Positions 18,611 through 27,596 of a stretch of 64,000 nucleotides of DNA are shown here, in pieces (position 1 is the stretch's first letter; each line of letters begins with the position of its first letter). The stretch spans positions 144,780 through 208,779 of the forward strand of contig NZ_LATZ01000003.1 in the NCBI RefSeq assembly GCF_000981385.1, read 5' to 3'. The notes beneath the pieces were generated by a model. It had not been told where the DNA came from and made no database searches. It saw nothing but the letters and a program-made list of their open reading frames with translations. Made by a program: the position numbers and the translations under genes. The DNA comes from Bacillus sp. SA1-12. Its GTDB lineage: Bacteria > Bacillota > Bacilli > Bacillales > Bacillaceae.

Positions 18611-18739
18611 AAGCGTAAGCGCCTTGATCAGACCCGACAAGCATAAGACGCTCATGAATAGAAGGTGTACTTTAGCTTCAATTCATGAGTGGCTTATGAC
18701 GTCGAGGGGCTAGGCGCTGGAGCTAGATGTCGTACGCTT
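18611..18739. repeat. Bacillaceae dispersed palindromic repeat
   Basis: The two ends pair imperfectly: AAGCGTAAGCGCC with GGCGCTGGAGC...GTACGCTT, and GCATAAGACGCTCATGAAT with ATTCATGAGTGGCTTATGAC. The phrase GCGCCTTGATCAGACCCGACAAGCATAAGAC is of a kind I recall as a common non-coding repeat in Bacillus genomes. A likely degenerate copy is at 9030-9205. Confidence 0.72.
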
Positions 18740-18777
18740 ATCCAAAGTATGAGAATTTTATAATTTTCTAAACAAAT

Positions 18778-18850
18778 TCAAAAGGGACTGATCCAACCAT
18801 CCAATATAAGGGAATTTCCTGATATTGCACGGGGATCAGTCCCTTTTTTT
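18778..18850. terminator. Bidirectional terminator between fabI and the EAL gene
   Basis: AAAGGGACTGATCC and GGATCAGTCCCTTTTTTT form a 14-bp stem with T runs on either strand, between convergent transcripts. Confidence 0.8.
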
Positions 18851-18857
18851 GATCGTT

Positions 18858-19772
18858 CTACAAAATCTCTCCCAGAAGATCTCGTGCAGGCTGGCGTTTG
18901 AGCACAGTCCCATTTTGAACAAGGATGATTTCATCAGCTATATCAATGGCCACAGTCCTGCCTAACCTTTGCTCAATATTAGCTAAACATTTCTGAGCCG
19001 TTTCCGTAATCGAGGGAATGGGGTTATTCGGCTTTGCGATAAAAAAACCCTGGCCATATGTAATGCCTAAATCAATTACCCTTTGAAGCTCAGCTTCTGT
19101 TTCAATTCCTTCCGCGATGATTTCACAACTCATTTTTTTCGCAAACATCACAAATGCCTCGAGGATATGGAATTTTACTTCATTATGGTCAACGCCGCTT
19201 ATTAACGAACGGTCCACCTTAATATAATCCGGCATTAATTCAGATATAGATTGCAAGGAGGAATAGCCTGCACCCGCGTCATCAATCGCAATTTGAAAGC
19301 CTTGTTCACGATAATGATGTAGTACATTTCTAAATGCGGCAAAGTCATGGATGGCATTTCTTTCGGTAATTTCAAACACAACATGGTGAGGGGCAATTCC
19401 GTATTGGTCTAGCAGGGAAATGGTATGGCCGGGATTAAACTGGTTATCATACATCACTTGGGAATTTAAATTAATAAATAGTTTTTTATCTTTTAAGATT
19501 CCTTTACTTTCGGCAAATGCACGCTCCCTCGCGATTTTTTCCAACGTGTATAATAATCCTTCTCTCTCGGCAAAAGGAAATAGATGAGAAGGACTATAAA
19601 AAGGACTGTCAAGGGGTCCTCTTGATAAAGCCTCAAATCCGTATGTTTGATGGCTATGAAAATGAACAATTGGTTGAAAATGAATGGTGAGCTGCTTCTT
19701 TTCTAGAATTGTCATAAATTGTTCCTTCAAAGAAGCTCCCTTATCAGAAGGGACAGTACGATCATTGTTCAT
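18858..19772 (-). CDS. EAL-domain cyclic-di-GMP phosphodiesterase
   Basis: A stand-alone EAL protein of 304 aa predicted to hydrolyse c-di-GMP. Catalytic signatures are intact: GFEALSRG (E47), LFINLNSQV, EITER, IDDAGAGYSSL, IKVDRSLI, AEGIETEAEL and GQGFFIAKP. After the EAL domain (about 15-255) a 50-residue tail resembles a small sensory or dimerisation segment. There is no signal peptide or membrane helix. It is monocistronic. Its position next to spore-coat genes may be incidental. Confidence 0.9.
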   Translation of the reverse strand: MNNDRTVPSDKGASLKEQFMTILEKKQLTIHFQPIVHFHSHQTYGFEALSRGPLDSPFYSPSHLFPFAEREGLLYTLEKIARERAFAESKGILKDKKLFINLNSQVMYDNQFNPGHTISLLDQYGIAPHHVVFEITERNAIHDFAAFRNVLHHYREQGFQIAIDDAGAGYSSLQSISELMPDYIKVDRSLISGVDHNEVKFHILEAFVMFAKKMSCEIIAEGIETEAELQRVIDLGITYGQGFFIAKPNNPIPSITETAQKCLANIEQRLGRTVAIDIADEIILVQNGTVLKRQPARDLLGEIL

Positions 19773-19938
19773 GCCTTTTCTCCTTTAATAAAACAAGCAG
19801 GTTCTTGTTTATGTTGTCTAAATAGGTAACTAAAATCTATGTAATTCGACAATAACAATTAAATATTAAGGCAGAGTAAATTTAGTGTAAAATTTTTTAT
19901 CTTTGTTAACAGTATCAATCAATGATAAGAAATAGGCA

Positions 19939-19947
19939 CATAACCTA
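19939..19947 (+). promoter_or_regulatory. SigK-like -10 element before cotO
   Basis: CATAACCTA fits the SigK -10 consensus CATANNNTA exactly; no AC is found at 16-17 bp upstream, so the -35 is weak or absent. Confidence 0.35.
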
Positions 19948-19998
19948 GAAATGATCATAAACTGCTATAGAGCAGATTTATTATAGAGGAGGTTTCCG

Positions 19999-20514
19999 AT
20001 GAGCAGAAATCAGCAACTTAAGCCGCTGTTGTATATTGTGCAGCCGGAATACGATAACATTGCTCCAAAAATGCAAGAGTTAGTCATAATAAAGCCGGTA
20101 AAGAAACAGGAAAGCTTACCGGTGGAACCTATAGAAGCTGAGACAGCAGAGACAAAAGCAGAGATTTCATTAAATCCTGTTGTAGAAGCAGAACCAGAAC
20201 CAGAACCAGAACCAGAAGTTGAAGCTGAACAGAGTAAAAAGGAAGAAGTTATACATGATGAAAAACAGGAACGAAAAAGAAAACCAAGAATACCAATCTC
20301 CCAGATGACGATTCCTGAAAAGGTTGAGTTTTTTACAAATCTTCCGAAAAATATGCCGAAATCTTTGTGTCTTATCGAAACAACTGATAGCACTTATCGG
20401 GGGATTATCGTGTCAGAGGAGGATGGAGTCGTGACTATACGATCTTTACACCATCCACGACCAATTGATATTCAGCTTGAAGACATCCAGGCAATCAATG
20501 TATTAGGTTTTTAA
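19999..20514 (+). CDS. cotO: Spore coat protein CotO
   Basis: A coat morphogenetic protein (171 aa). The N-terminus KPLLYIVQPEY and the C-terminal block (PRIPISQMTIPEKVEFFTNLPKNMPK onward, ending DIQAINVLGF) are the conserved CotO parts. The middle is an acidic low-complexity linker with EPEPEPEPEVEAE. It is shorter than the roughly 227-aa B. subtilis protein, mainly through this linker. It sits between fabI and cotZ as in B. subtilis. AGAGGAGG precedes the ATG. Confidence 0.88.
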   Translation: MSRNQQLKPLLYIVQPEYDNIAPKMQELVIIKPVKKQESLPVEPIEAETAETKAEISLNPVVEAEPEPEPEPEVEAEQSKKEEVIHDEKQERKRKPRIPISQMTIPEKVEFFTNLPKNMPKSLCLIETTDSTYRGIIVSEEDGVVTIRSLHHPRPIDIQLEDIQAINVLGF

Positions 20515-20518
20515 ATGG

Positions 20519-20563
20519 ATAAGGCTATCGCAAAAGAGTCTGAATCTTTTGTGACAGCCTTAT
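20519..20563. terminator. Hairpin between cotO and cotZ
   Basis: ATAAGGCT pairs with AGCCTTAT and inside it CAAAAGA with TCTTTTG, between convergent genes. Confidence 0.6.
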
Positions 20564-20587
20564 ATCGTCCGGTTTTTAATAGCCAGT

Positions 20588-21010
20588 TCATGTCAACATC
20601 TGTGGTGATAAGCATTGAATGGCACAACTATTCGATACATCTACTTTGATAAAATTTTCCGTTTTTAATAATCTTTTTACAAAGCAAATCTGATCTTCAT
20701 TAAAAAGATGAATCAGTTCCCCGCTTGCATTTAATGGCTTTAGCAGTCTTAATGTAAGATGGAAGTTATGAATGGATTCCACCCGGAAAAATACAGTGCC
20801 ATAACCTTTTACATCTATAAAATGATAGGCTTTAAACAATTCGCCCTCTTTTAAAAATAAAAGGATTGGAATGGAATCTCCTAATAGGTTCATGGGATAA
20901 AGGAGATAGCGGTAGCGATGTGCAGCACGTTGTTCTTCAACCGCGTTTTGCAGAGAGATAATTGTTTCTATCACGTGAATCATGTAATGATCATCACTAG
21001 TCCTTTTCAT
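20588..21010 (-). CDS. cotZ: Spore crust protein CotZ-like (CotY/CotZ/ExsY family)
   Basis: A 140-aa member of the CotY/CotZ/ExsY family that self-assembles into the outermost spore layer. Shared features are the N-terminal helix with CET-like IETIISLQNAVEEQ, the GDSIPILLFLKEGELFKAYHF segment, VFFRVESIHN and the terminal [10 protein letters not shown]. It has far fewer cysteines than its neighbour CotY (only three near the C-terminus), so it should be less disulfide-crosslinked. It appears to have its own transcript because two hairpins separate it from cotY. Confidence 0.85.
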   Translation of the reverse strand: MKRTSDDHYMIHVIETIISLQNAVEEQRAAHRYRYLLYPMNLLGDSIPILLFLKEGELFKAYHFIDVKGYGTVFFRVESIHNFHLTLRLLKPLNASGELIHLFNEDQICFVKRLLKTENFIKVDVSNSCAIQCLSPQMLT

Positions 21011-21078
21011 TGGTTCCCTCCCTTTCTATTATATATGCCTATATTAGGATAGATATAATAGAAGAAAAGGTAATAATG

Positions 21079-21111
21079 AAAATGCCTATTTGTTGATAAA
21101 TGGGCATTTTT
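21079..21111. terminator. Hairpin upstream of cotZ
   Basis: AAAATGCC pairs with GGCATTTTT, with ATTT/AAAT inside. T runs on both strands. Confidence 0.6.
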
Positions 21112-21127
21112 AAGTAGATCAATATGT

Positions 21128-21153
21128 AAAAAAGACTGCTGTGACCAGCAGTC
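21128..21153 (-). terminator. Terminator of cotY
   Basis: On the minus strand GACTGCTG and CAGCAGTC form a perfect stem followed by TTTTTT, just after the cotY stop. Confidence 0.78.
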
Positions 21154-21159
21154 CATCTT

Positions 21160-21636
21160 TTATTTGCAGTGTTTTTTATCCATCGCACGGTTTACTAAAT
21201 CAGGTGATAAGCATTGAATAGCACAGAAGCAATCAAGATCTACTTCAATACAGAAGTCAGATTTTGCAAGTCCGAAGAAGTCACCGTCACAAGGATCACA
21301 TACGCTCTCAGTATCGCCATTCACATCAAAAGGACGTAGCAGTGATAATGTTGCACAGCAATCTTTAACGTGCTCAACGCGGAAGAAGATTGTTTTAAAG
21401 CAAGCCATATCACCTAAGAAGCCACCTACGTTACCGAAAGCTTTAAACAGATCACCTTTTTTATCGTATAAAATGAATGGAATTGTATCTCTACCCGGAC
21501 TAGCTGCTGGGCTTAACAAATTGCTGAAACAGCTAGTTGGACAGCTAATTTCTTCAACTGCTTCTTGCTCAGCTAAAATTTGCTCAACTGCTTCACACAC
21601 GCAATTGTTATCGCGGTCTTTACCTTTGCAACCCAT
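21160..21636 (-). CDS. cotY: Spore crust protein CotY/ExsY-like
   Basis: A 158-aa cysteine-rich crust/exosporium basal-layer protein. It has the family core: [65 protein letters not shown] and [19 protein letters not shown]. About sixteen Cys residues support disulfide-linked lattice formation. A SigK-like promoter lies at 21684-21711, so expression should be late in the mother cell. Assignment between cotY and exsY is not possible by eye. Confidence 0.92.
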   Translation of the reverse strand: MGCKGKDRDNNCVCEAVEQILAEQEAVEEISCPTSCFSNLLSPAASPGRDTIPFILYDKKGDLFKAFGNVGGFLGDMACFKTIFFRVEHVKDCCATLSLLRPFDVNGDTESVCDPCDGDFFGLAKSDFCIEVDLDCFCAIQCLSPDLVNRAMDKKHCK

Positions 21637-21683
21637 TTATTTTCATCTCCTTAAAATTAGTTATTTGACTCTCTAGTCCTTAA

Positions 21684-21711
21684 CACAATATGTGAGTTAT
21701 CCCTAGATGGT
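21684..21711 (-). promoter_or_regulatory. SigK-like promoter of cotY
   Basis: On the minus strand AC at 21711-21710 is 17 bp before CATATTGTG (21692-21684); the SigK consensus is AC, 16-17 bp, CATANNNTA. Confidence 0.55.
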
Positions 21712-21815
21712 GTGGGCAATCGTCCAAAATTGAGGGAGGGGGGCTTTTCTTTTTTTGTGTATTTGTATTAGGTACAAGTGTCTGTAACGATGAGAAGCTA
21801 GCTTTTTAACGAATG

Positions 21816-23102
21816 TTAATCAAGTAAGTTTTTAAACTCATGCCATTTTGAATGATTGACTTTCGTAATGCTAGATTGATGGTTTCTCACATTGTAGATT
21901 GTAAAGTCACGATAACATAGTGGCCCTGTTTTCATTAATTCTTTTAATACTAAAACATCTTCATACAATTTACCCTCCTCAAAAGAAATGACAGGAAATC
22001 CGCCAATCGCTTTTAACTTATCTGTCCGATAAATTCTAGGTCCCAGAGGAAAATGGTAAGAAAGGAGTTCGTTTTCATCCATGACTGGTTTGCCATTCGT
22101 TACCTCACTAAATTTCATTTCATGTGAATCGAACTGCCGCCAATTTCTCAAATTTCCATAGAGGACAGCTGCAGACGCAGGAAGTGTCATTATTTGCTCC
22201 TTAATTGTTGAAATCGCATCCGGGTCAAGCCAGTCGTCTGCATCAAGCTCTAAGATGAAATCTGAGGAAACATAGGGTAAAAGTTGGTTTAGAGCTCTTG
22301 CCTTTCCTTCGTTTTCTTTTTGGAATACCCATATATTCCGTCCACCGTTCCATTTTGTAAGACGCTCATATGTCTTGTCAGTTGAACCGTCATCAATGAC
22401 TAATAGTTGATTAATTGGTGTATGTTGCAGCAGACAGGAGGTAATAGCAGTTTCTACATAGCTGGCCATATTATAGGTTGAAATCATAACTGCTAAAGAG
22501 GGAGATTGATCATAAGCTCCTTTTGATGGTGAAGAATATTTCGCGATAAACTCCCATTTATTTATTGTTTTAGTATATGCTCTAGGATTAAAGGGCTTGA
22601 CCATCGGTTTCGTTATTTTTACTATTTTTGCTTTTTCTATTTTTTTTAGCCAGGCTGGAAGGACAGCTTCATTAAAAGGGATTTGTTCTTTTGTGAATAA
22701 AGGTGTTTGTTTTAAGAAGGTAGCTTTAACTAATAGCGGCCTTTCAATTTCCCGACCGTGAAATTGAAATGAATTTGTCAGGATAGAACTGTTTTGATCT
22801 ATATGTGTAAAGAGCGTTTCAATCTCTGAAATAAGGTATTCGTGTTTATTTAAAAATAAAACATAGTTACTATTGAGTGATTGTAAACAAACATTTAACG
22901 TTTTTCCAAGGTCCTGGTCAATCATTTCTACTATTTTTAAAGGGATCTTTTGTGATGTTTTGTCCATGTAAAAAGCAGTCTTATTCTTTTTAATAATTGT
23001 TGCTGCTTTTAAACGATAATCAAGGAAATTTAAGGACTCAATTGCTTTATTTAAAGCAGTCTGACTAGTGTAATTGATCAAAAAAACATGTATGTCTTTC
23101 AA
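21816..23102 (-). CDS. Two-part glycosyltransferase, C-terminal GT2 domain
   Basis: A 428-aa protein. The first 180 residues resemble a degenerate GT-A-like module (HVFLINYTSQTALNKAIESL; YVLFLNKHEYL) without obvious catalytic Asp pairs. Residues about 200-428 form a GT2 domain: SLAVMISTYNMASYVETAI, LLVIDDGSTD, NEGKARALNQ and the metal-binding ELDADDWLDPDA. Length and plan are like B. subtilis CgeD, a spore-surface glycosylation protein; this comparison is from memory. The start is TTG at 23102, 6 nt after GGAGGT, directly abutting the gene before it, so both are probably one operon. Confidence 0.85.
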   Translation of the reverse strand: MKDIHVFLINYTSQTALNKAIESLNFLDYRLKAATIIKKNKTAFYMDKTSQKIPLKIVEMIDQDLGKTLNVCLQSLNSNYVLFLNKHEYLISEIETLFTHIDQNSSILTNSFQFHGREIERPLLVKATFLKQTPLFTKEQIPFNEAVLPAWLKKIEKAKIVKITKPMVKPFNPRAYTKTINKWEFIAKYSSPSKGAYDQSPSLAVMISTYNMASYVETAITSCLLQHTPINQLLVIDDGSTDKTYERLTKWNGGRNIWVFQKENEGKARALNQLLPYVSSDFILELDADDWLDPDAISTIKEQIMTLPASAAVLYGNLRNWRQFDSHEMKFSEVTNGKPVMDENELLSYHFPLGPRIYRTDKLKAIGGFPVISFEEGKLYEDVLVLKELMKTGPLCYRDFTIYNVRNHQSSITKVNHSKWHEFKNLLD

Positions 23103-23861
23103 CTAGAGACCTCCATTATTAGTGAAATTATTTAGTTTTAGGTTTTTAAGGTAATCAGTTTGTTCTTTTAATAAATACTCGTTTATCTGATGTTTATATC
23201 TCTCTTTTACAACCTCAGTTTCTAAAGCTATTTCCTCCTGATGATTTTTTGTACCCATTGCAGCGTGCTCTCTATAGAAAACAAGTAGTTTATTAATATA
23301 TAGAAAATCGTACTTTAGTAAAATGCGGCACCACATATCATAATCATTTGCATAGCGTAATGTTTCATCAAACAAGCCTACATCTGCAAACAGATCCATT
23401 TTTGCCATAACAGTGCAGCCATTTATTGGGCAGAAGTTTAAAAACGTTTTAAGAAAAGACAGTTTATTGTAAGAAGGGTTTTTGACTCTGCGTACATATT
23501 CACCTTTGGAATTCATGACAATATAAGGAGAATAAGAGACTGTGGCATTTTTATTTTTCATTAATTTTAGTTGTTCTGAAGTCTTTTCAGGTTTGTATAA
23601 GTCATCTGAGCTTAACCATGAGAAATACTCTCCGGTGGCATGTTGAATGCCTGTATTCAACGCGCTTGCTGTCCCGCCATTCTTTTTTTGTATATATTTA
23701 ATTTCTTTTAAATAAGGATTTATTTTATCTGTATATTTTGAAGAACCATCATCAACAACGATCACTTCTATATTTTTATACGTCTGATTCAATGCACTTT
23801 CAATGGCTTTGTCAACATATTGACAATTGTAAAAGGGGATAACGATTGAAACCTTTTCCAT
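23103..23861 (-). CDS. Family 2 glycosyltransferase
   Basis: A 252-aa GT-A enzyme, cytoplasmic, transferring a sugar from a nucleotide donor. Motifs: VSIVIPFYNCQYVDKAIESAL, VIVVDDGSS, GGTASALNTGIQHATGEYFSWLSSDDLY with the DxD-like SDD, and the C-terminal YDMWCRIL. Acceptor and sugar are unknown. It is first in a two-gene unit with the 21816 gene. A perfect SigK-type -10 sequence at 23949-23957 suggests late sporulation expression. Confidence 0.88.
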   Translation of the reverse strand: MEKVSIVIPFYNCQYVDKAIESALNQTYKNIEVIVVDDGSSKYTDKINPYLKEIKYIQKKNGGTASALNTGIQHATGEYFSWLSSDDLYKPEKTSEQLKLMKNKNATVSYSPYIVMNSKGEYVRRVKNPSYNKLSFLKTFLNFCPINGCTVMAKMDLFADVGLFDETLRYANDYDMWCRILLKYDFLYINKLLVFYREHAAMGTKNHQEEIALETEVVKERYKHQINEYLLKEQTDYLKNLKLNNFTNNGGL

Positions 23862-23948
23862 TTGTACCTCATTCCTGATCGTTTTTATTTATTTAAAGCG
23901 TAATCCTTCTTTAGCCATTCTGCTAATCAATCATTCTTTCTCATTAAA

Positions 23949-23957
23949 TAATGTATG
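23949..23957 (-). promoter_or_regulatory. SigK-like -10 before the glycosyltransferase pair
   Basis: The minus strand reads CATACATTA, matching CATANNNTA; no clear AC at the right distance. Confidence 0.35.
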
Positions 23958-23998
23958 TATGCAATCTTGTTCTGACATTACGAATCAATTTTATCGGG

Positions 23999-24025
23999 AC
24001 TTTCTTCTGATATTTCCATATTTAA
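23999..24025 (+). promoter_or_regulatory. SigK-like promoter of the LamG-glycosyltransferase gene
   Basis: AC (23999-24000), 16 bp, CATATTTAA (24017-24025): close to the SigK consensus and about 80 bp before the start codon. Confidence 0.5.
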
Positions 24026-24103
24026 GCAGAATTTAGGTTATATATATATTCAAAAAAAAAATACGAACATAAGCTAATAAAAAGGATAGGAGGGCAGTTC
24101 TTT

Positions 24104-25882
24104 ATGATGCGTAATATTTCACTTTCTTTCCAAGATGAAAGTTGTGTCAAAACAGATAAGCAGTTAATTTCTAGTTTGAAAAATACATTTACAATTGAAT
24201 TTTGGGCTAAACCATATACTACACATTTCATTCATCAGCAATCAAGAAAATGGATATCTGATATTAGAAATCAGCGCTTTGCTATCACTCCTGTTTTTGG
24301 CGCTTATTTAGACAGCGATTTAACCCGAGCTGGTGTCGGAGTTTCAGTCGGTACGAACGGTGTTTCGGTTTATGAACATACAACAGATTATTTGCCTGCA
24401 ACTTTAGTCTATGAAACGTCCATTAATGATTGGACACATATTGCCATTGTTTATCAAAACAGAATTCCATCTTTATTTATTAATGGTGAATTTGTGAAGA
24501 AAGGGTTTAAAAGCAGGAAAAACGTTGTTCCTTCAGCGGTTTTAGGTGGAGGTATTCCTAATGGGCATTATGTAGGTGAGCTTAAGGAAGTTAGGATATG
24601 GAGTACAGCCAAAATGCAAGAAGATATTAAAGAGAATATGACAAAAGAGCTTACTGGTGATGAAGATAATCTTGTTTGTTATTGGAAATTAAATGAGGGA
24701 TCAGGAATGGTCGTTAAAGATGCAACGCCAAATGGATACGATGGTACGATTTTAGGAGCAAAATGGAACAAAATTCAACCTGAAATTCCGCAAAATAAAA
24801 ATGTCTTATTTACATTTTTTGTTCCAAGCGGCGGGGTTGAGACATTAAATAGACAACGCTTTTATGCTTTACATCAAAAGGGAATTAACTCGCACTTTTT
24901 GTATACACAAGGTGGAACTGGCCTCCAAAATAAAATTGATACATCGATATTCGTTACGAACGATGATGAGGAAATTAAAAACATAATTTTAGAAGGGAAC
25001 TATGAAGCCATTGTGGTCGGGTCTGATCTTCTTCTTCTGAAAAAATTAAGAAATTTTGGCTATCAAGGTCCCTTAATTTATGAAATTCAAGGGTTAGGTT
25101 TTAATAAAGAGTATGCAGATTATTTCTTGAAAAATCATGCTCTACCTATTTTGAACAAATATTGTGATGCTATTTTATATCCAAGAACACCGCATCTTAT
25201 GAAGGCATTTGAAGATAACTTCCCACATATAACGAAATTTTGTTTTGATAATTGTTTTAACACAGAGGAGTTTCACTATCAAATCCTTCCAAAGCATGAT
25301 CATCCAATTGTAGGATGGGTAGGGAGAATTGAGGAAAACAAGAATTGGAAAGACTTTCTTTTAATTGGAGCCGAATTAATAAAAGGAAATCCTTCTATCC
25401 AGCTTTGGATGTTTGAAGACAATACATTGGGCGATAAGGAAGAGAGAGTCGCTTTCGAACAAATGATTGATAAACTGAATGTGCGTAATCATCTTACCAT
25501 ATATGCAAATCAGCCCCATGCAAAAATGGCAGATCACTTTTCGATGATTGGAGATTCAGGAGGATTTTTATGCTCGACCTCTAAAGTCGAGGGTTTCGGC
25601 TATGCTGTCTTAGAGGCAATGGTCTGTAAATGTCCAGTTCTGTCAACTGATTCAGATGGAGTGCGCAGTTTTATTAAACATGATATTACCGGGAAGTTTT
25701 TTGAGTTGGGGAATATTGATGATGCTGTCCAACAAGGGAAAGAGTTATTATCAAATCTATCTTTAAGAGAAGCCATTAGACAGGAAGCTGAAAGACATAT
25801 TAGAGAAACCTTTTCACCAGAAAAGTACGCAGTAAATTTCTTAAACATGCTTGAATTTTTTAAACGTAGAAATATAGGGTGA
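24104..25882 (+). CDS. LamG-like lectin domain fused to a GT4-type glycosyltransferase
   Basis: A 592-aa fusion. Residues about 5-215 form a LamG/concanavalin-like jelly roll: NTFTIEFWAKPY, WTHIAIVYQNRIPSLFINGEF, GELKEVRIWSTAKMQEDI and LVCYWKLNEGSG. Residues about 230-590 are a GT-B enzyme: GGVETLNRQRFYALH, then PIVGWVGRIEENKNWKDFL and the nucleotide-sugar E-x7-E in VEGFGYAVLEAM. No signal peptide, so it is cytoplasmic. The lectin part may hold the glycan acceptor. GGAGGG precedes the start. It is flanked by a SigK-like promoter and a terminator, so it is probably a single-gene transcript. The fusion is unusual. Confidence 0.88.
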   Translation: MMRNISLSFQDESCVKTDKQLISSLKNTFTIEFWAKPYTTHFIHQQSRKWISDIRNQRFAITPVFGAYLDSDLTRAGVGVSVGTNGVSVYEHTTDYLPATLVYETSINDWTHIAIVYQNRIPSLFINGEFVKKGFKSRKNVVPSAVLGGGIPNGHYVGELKEVRIWSTAKMQEDIKENMTKELTGDEDNLVCYWKLNEGSGMVVKDATPNGYDGTILGAKWNKIQPEIPQNKNVLFTFFVPSGGVETLNRQRFYALHQKGINSHFLYTQGGTGLQNKIDTSIFVTNDDEEIKNIILEGNYEAIVVGSDLLLLKKLRNFGYQGPLIYEIQGLGFNKEYADYFLKNHALPILNKYCDAILYPRTPHLMKAFEDNFPHITKFCFDNCFNTEEFHYQILPKHDHPIVGWVGRIEENKNWKDFLLIGAELIKGNPSIQLWMFEDNTLGDKEERVAFEQMIDKLNVRNHLTIYANQPHAKMADHFSMIGDSGGFLCSTSKVEGFGYAVLEAMVCKCPVLSTDSDGVRSFIKHDITGKFFELGNIDDAVQQGKELLSNLSLREAIRQEAERHIRETFSPEKYAVNFLNMLEFFKRRNIG

Positions 25883-25917
25883 GGACTAAATTATTTATTT
25901 AATAAAGTAAAAAACAA

Positions 25918-25973
25918 CCTAAAAAGTACACCTATCTCTCTAACGTAGGTAGTGTATTTTTTAGGATTTTTTT
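25918..25973. terminator. Terminator after the LamG-glycosyltransferase gene
   Basis: CCTAAAAAGTACACCTA pairs with TAGGTAGTGTATTTTTTAGG, then TTTTTTT. Confidence 0.75.
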
Positions 25974-26144
25974 GTTTTCTACGTAATCCTTTATTTTGAA
26001 TCAGCTAATTTTCTATGTATGAAAGCTTCCTTAGAAAGGATTAGAAAAATACTATTTACTAGTAAAATAAACAAATATACAAGCACTTTAGAAGATTTAT
26101 GAATAGATTATATTGTAACAAGTTTTAAGAAAGGAGAATGGTCC

Positions 26145-26579
26145 ATGGCCAAGTTGCTAGATGCAAGAACTTCTCAAGGAGCCAGTTACGCAAATTCGAT
26201 AAGCGTTCCAGTAACAACAACGGCTCAATTATTTGGACGTCTAACTCTTAATGCTGCGGGTGGAACAGGTCTAATACGAACTCAAATTAGTGGAACAGTA
26301 GCTATTCAATTACCTGATCTCCCTGTGGTCACAACTATTACAATCACTGTTGTAAGACAGTCGAGTTCATCAAATCCATCTGTATTAATTTATTCAGTTG
26401 AAGAAACTCTTGATACCTCTATCTTAGGTCCACAAGTACTATCATTTACTGCTTCAGATTTTAATGTTCCTCCTTCATTTGATAACAGAATAGCTTATCT
26501 TGCGTTTATAAGTGCAGATACAGGAGGGGCTACTCGAGTTGGTCCTGAAAGTTTTAATGCAACAATTTATTCAGACTAA
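26145..26579 (+). CDS. Unknown beta-rich protein, candidate spore-surface structural protein
   Basis: A 144-aa protein rich in Thr, Ser, Val and Ile with almost no Lys, Cys or Trp. Alternating strands (SISVPVTTTAQLFGRLTL; TTITITVVRQ; VLSFTASDF) suggest a compact beta sandwich. There is no signal peptide. It somewhat recalls exosporium-type beta proteins of Bacillus, but I cannot name a family. AAGGAG precedes the ATG. It stands alone between two terminators inside the crust/glycan region, which is the main reason for suggesting a spore-surface role. Confidence 0.7.
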   Translation: MAKLLDARTSQGASYANSISVPVTTTAQLFGRLTLNAAGGTGLIRTQISGTVAIQLPDLPVVTTITITVVRQSSSSNPSVLIYSVEETLDTSILGPQVLSFTASDFNVPPSFDNRIAYLAFISADTGGATRVGPESFNATIYSD

Positions 26580-26660
26580 TTAATTTGATTGAGAAAGAAA
26601 TGATTGTTTAAATAAAAATTCTTACTAATTTATATAGTGAATTAGGATTTTTTATGGGTG

Positions 26661-26720
26661 GAAAAAAGTTCCTATTTATATCAGGTTGATTCAAGGTGAT
26701 ATCCATAGGAACTTCTTTTA
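26661..26720. terminator. Bidirectional terminator
   Basis: GAAAAAAGTTCCTAT and ATAGGAACTTCTTTT pair, with ATATC/GATAT inside. It separates the convergent 26145 and sulfotransferase genes. A weaker hairpin lies at about 26615-26655. Confidence 0.75.
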
Positions 26721-26794
26721 TGTTTTACAGTTAGAAGGAAGTTACTTAAAATATTCGAATTTTTGAGGTCTTTCCTTTTAGCGGGGGGAGTTTT

Positions 26795-27559
26795 TTACCA
26801 ATTATTATCTTTTTCATAACCTTGCTGAATAAGAAGATCACCTGCTATTTTTTTAAAGGCAGTTTTATGTTCTTCTTTAAATTCTTTTTTCCACTCACCA
26901 ATTTTCCCCGACCTAAATGTTCCCGACTCTTTAGGTTTAATATTTTGCTTTAATCGATTTAATAATTCTGGTCTTGTTAAGTTTAAATGTGCAAGGTCAT
27001 TCCATAAAAAATCTATAATTTTTAAAAGGGCTTTATTTTGTGATTCTTCATCCTGTGTGAGTTCTTCGAAAGTAACCTTGCAGATTCCAAGCTGCTTTCT
27101 CCAGCCTAATTTATTTTGAGAAAATTCATAAATATTAGGAATTGAATAAACTCCGTATTCCTCCTTCTCCTCTTCAGTAAAATGTACCCCATTTATCATA
27201 GCTAATAGACGTTCTTCATGTGTTTTTAATTTCTTCAAATATGGAGTCCAAGGGTGATTTCCCCATTTGTTTAACATGACAAAATGAACAAGGGAAACAA
27301 CAACATCTCTCAAATCCCTGCTAATAAAAATTACCTTTACATTTTGTGAATTTAATAGCTGTGCACGCTTTTCAGAGTAATCTAAATGTGCCGGTCCTAC
27401 GCTTCCAGGAGTAATTATTCCTAACTCTTCCTCTTCAATAATCCATTTAGGTGTAATAATCATGCCTGGAATTCCAAGAATAATTTGTAACAGTAAATGA
27501 GTACCGCTTTTAGGCAATGAATTAACAAGCACTTTAGGTAAAGTTTGTTTTTCAGTCAA
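26795..27559 (-). CDS. PAPS-dependent sulfotransferase
   Basis: A 254-aa cytosolic-type sulfotransferase. It has the 5'-phosphosulfate loop PKSGTHLLL (16-24), the 3'-phosphate motif SRDLRDVVVS (80-89), His58 in GPAHLDY as a possible base, and a C-terminal SGKIGEWKKEF that matches the RKGxxGDWKxxF signature. It should transfer sulfate from PAPS to a hydroxyl or amine; the likely acceptor, from context, is a spore-surface glycan. Start TTG follows AGGAGGG. It lies 38-45 bp after a glycosyltransferase gene on the same strand and is last of the long minus-strand unit. Confidence 0.88.
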   Translation of the reverse strand: MTEKQTLPKVLVNSLPKSGTHLLLQIILGIPGMIITPKWIIEEEELGIITPGSVGPAHLDYSEKRAQLLNSQNVKVIFISRDLRDVVVSLVHFVMLNKWGNHPWTPYLKKLKTHEERLLAMINGVHFTEEEKEEYGVYSIPNIYEFSQNKLGWRKQLGICKVTFEELTQDEESQNKALLKIIDFLWNDLAHLNLTRPELLNRLKQNIKPKESGTFRSGKIGEWKKEFKEEHKTAFKKIAGDLLIQQGYEKDNNW

Positions 27560-27596
27560 TTAATTCCCTCCTTAATTGAAACAGATAGTTGGATGC

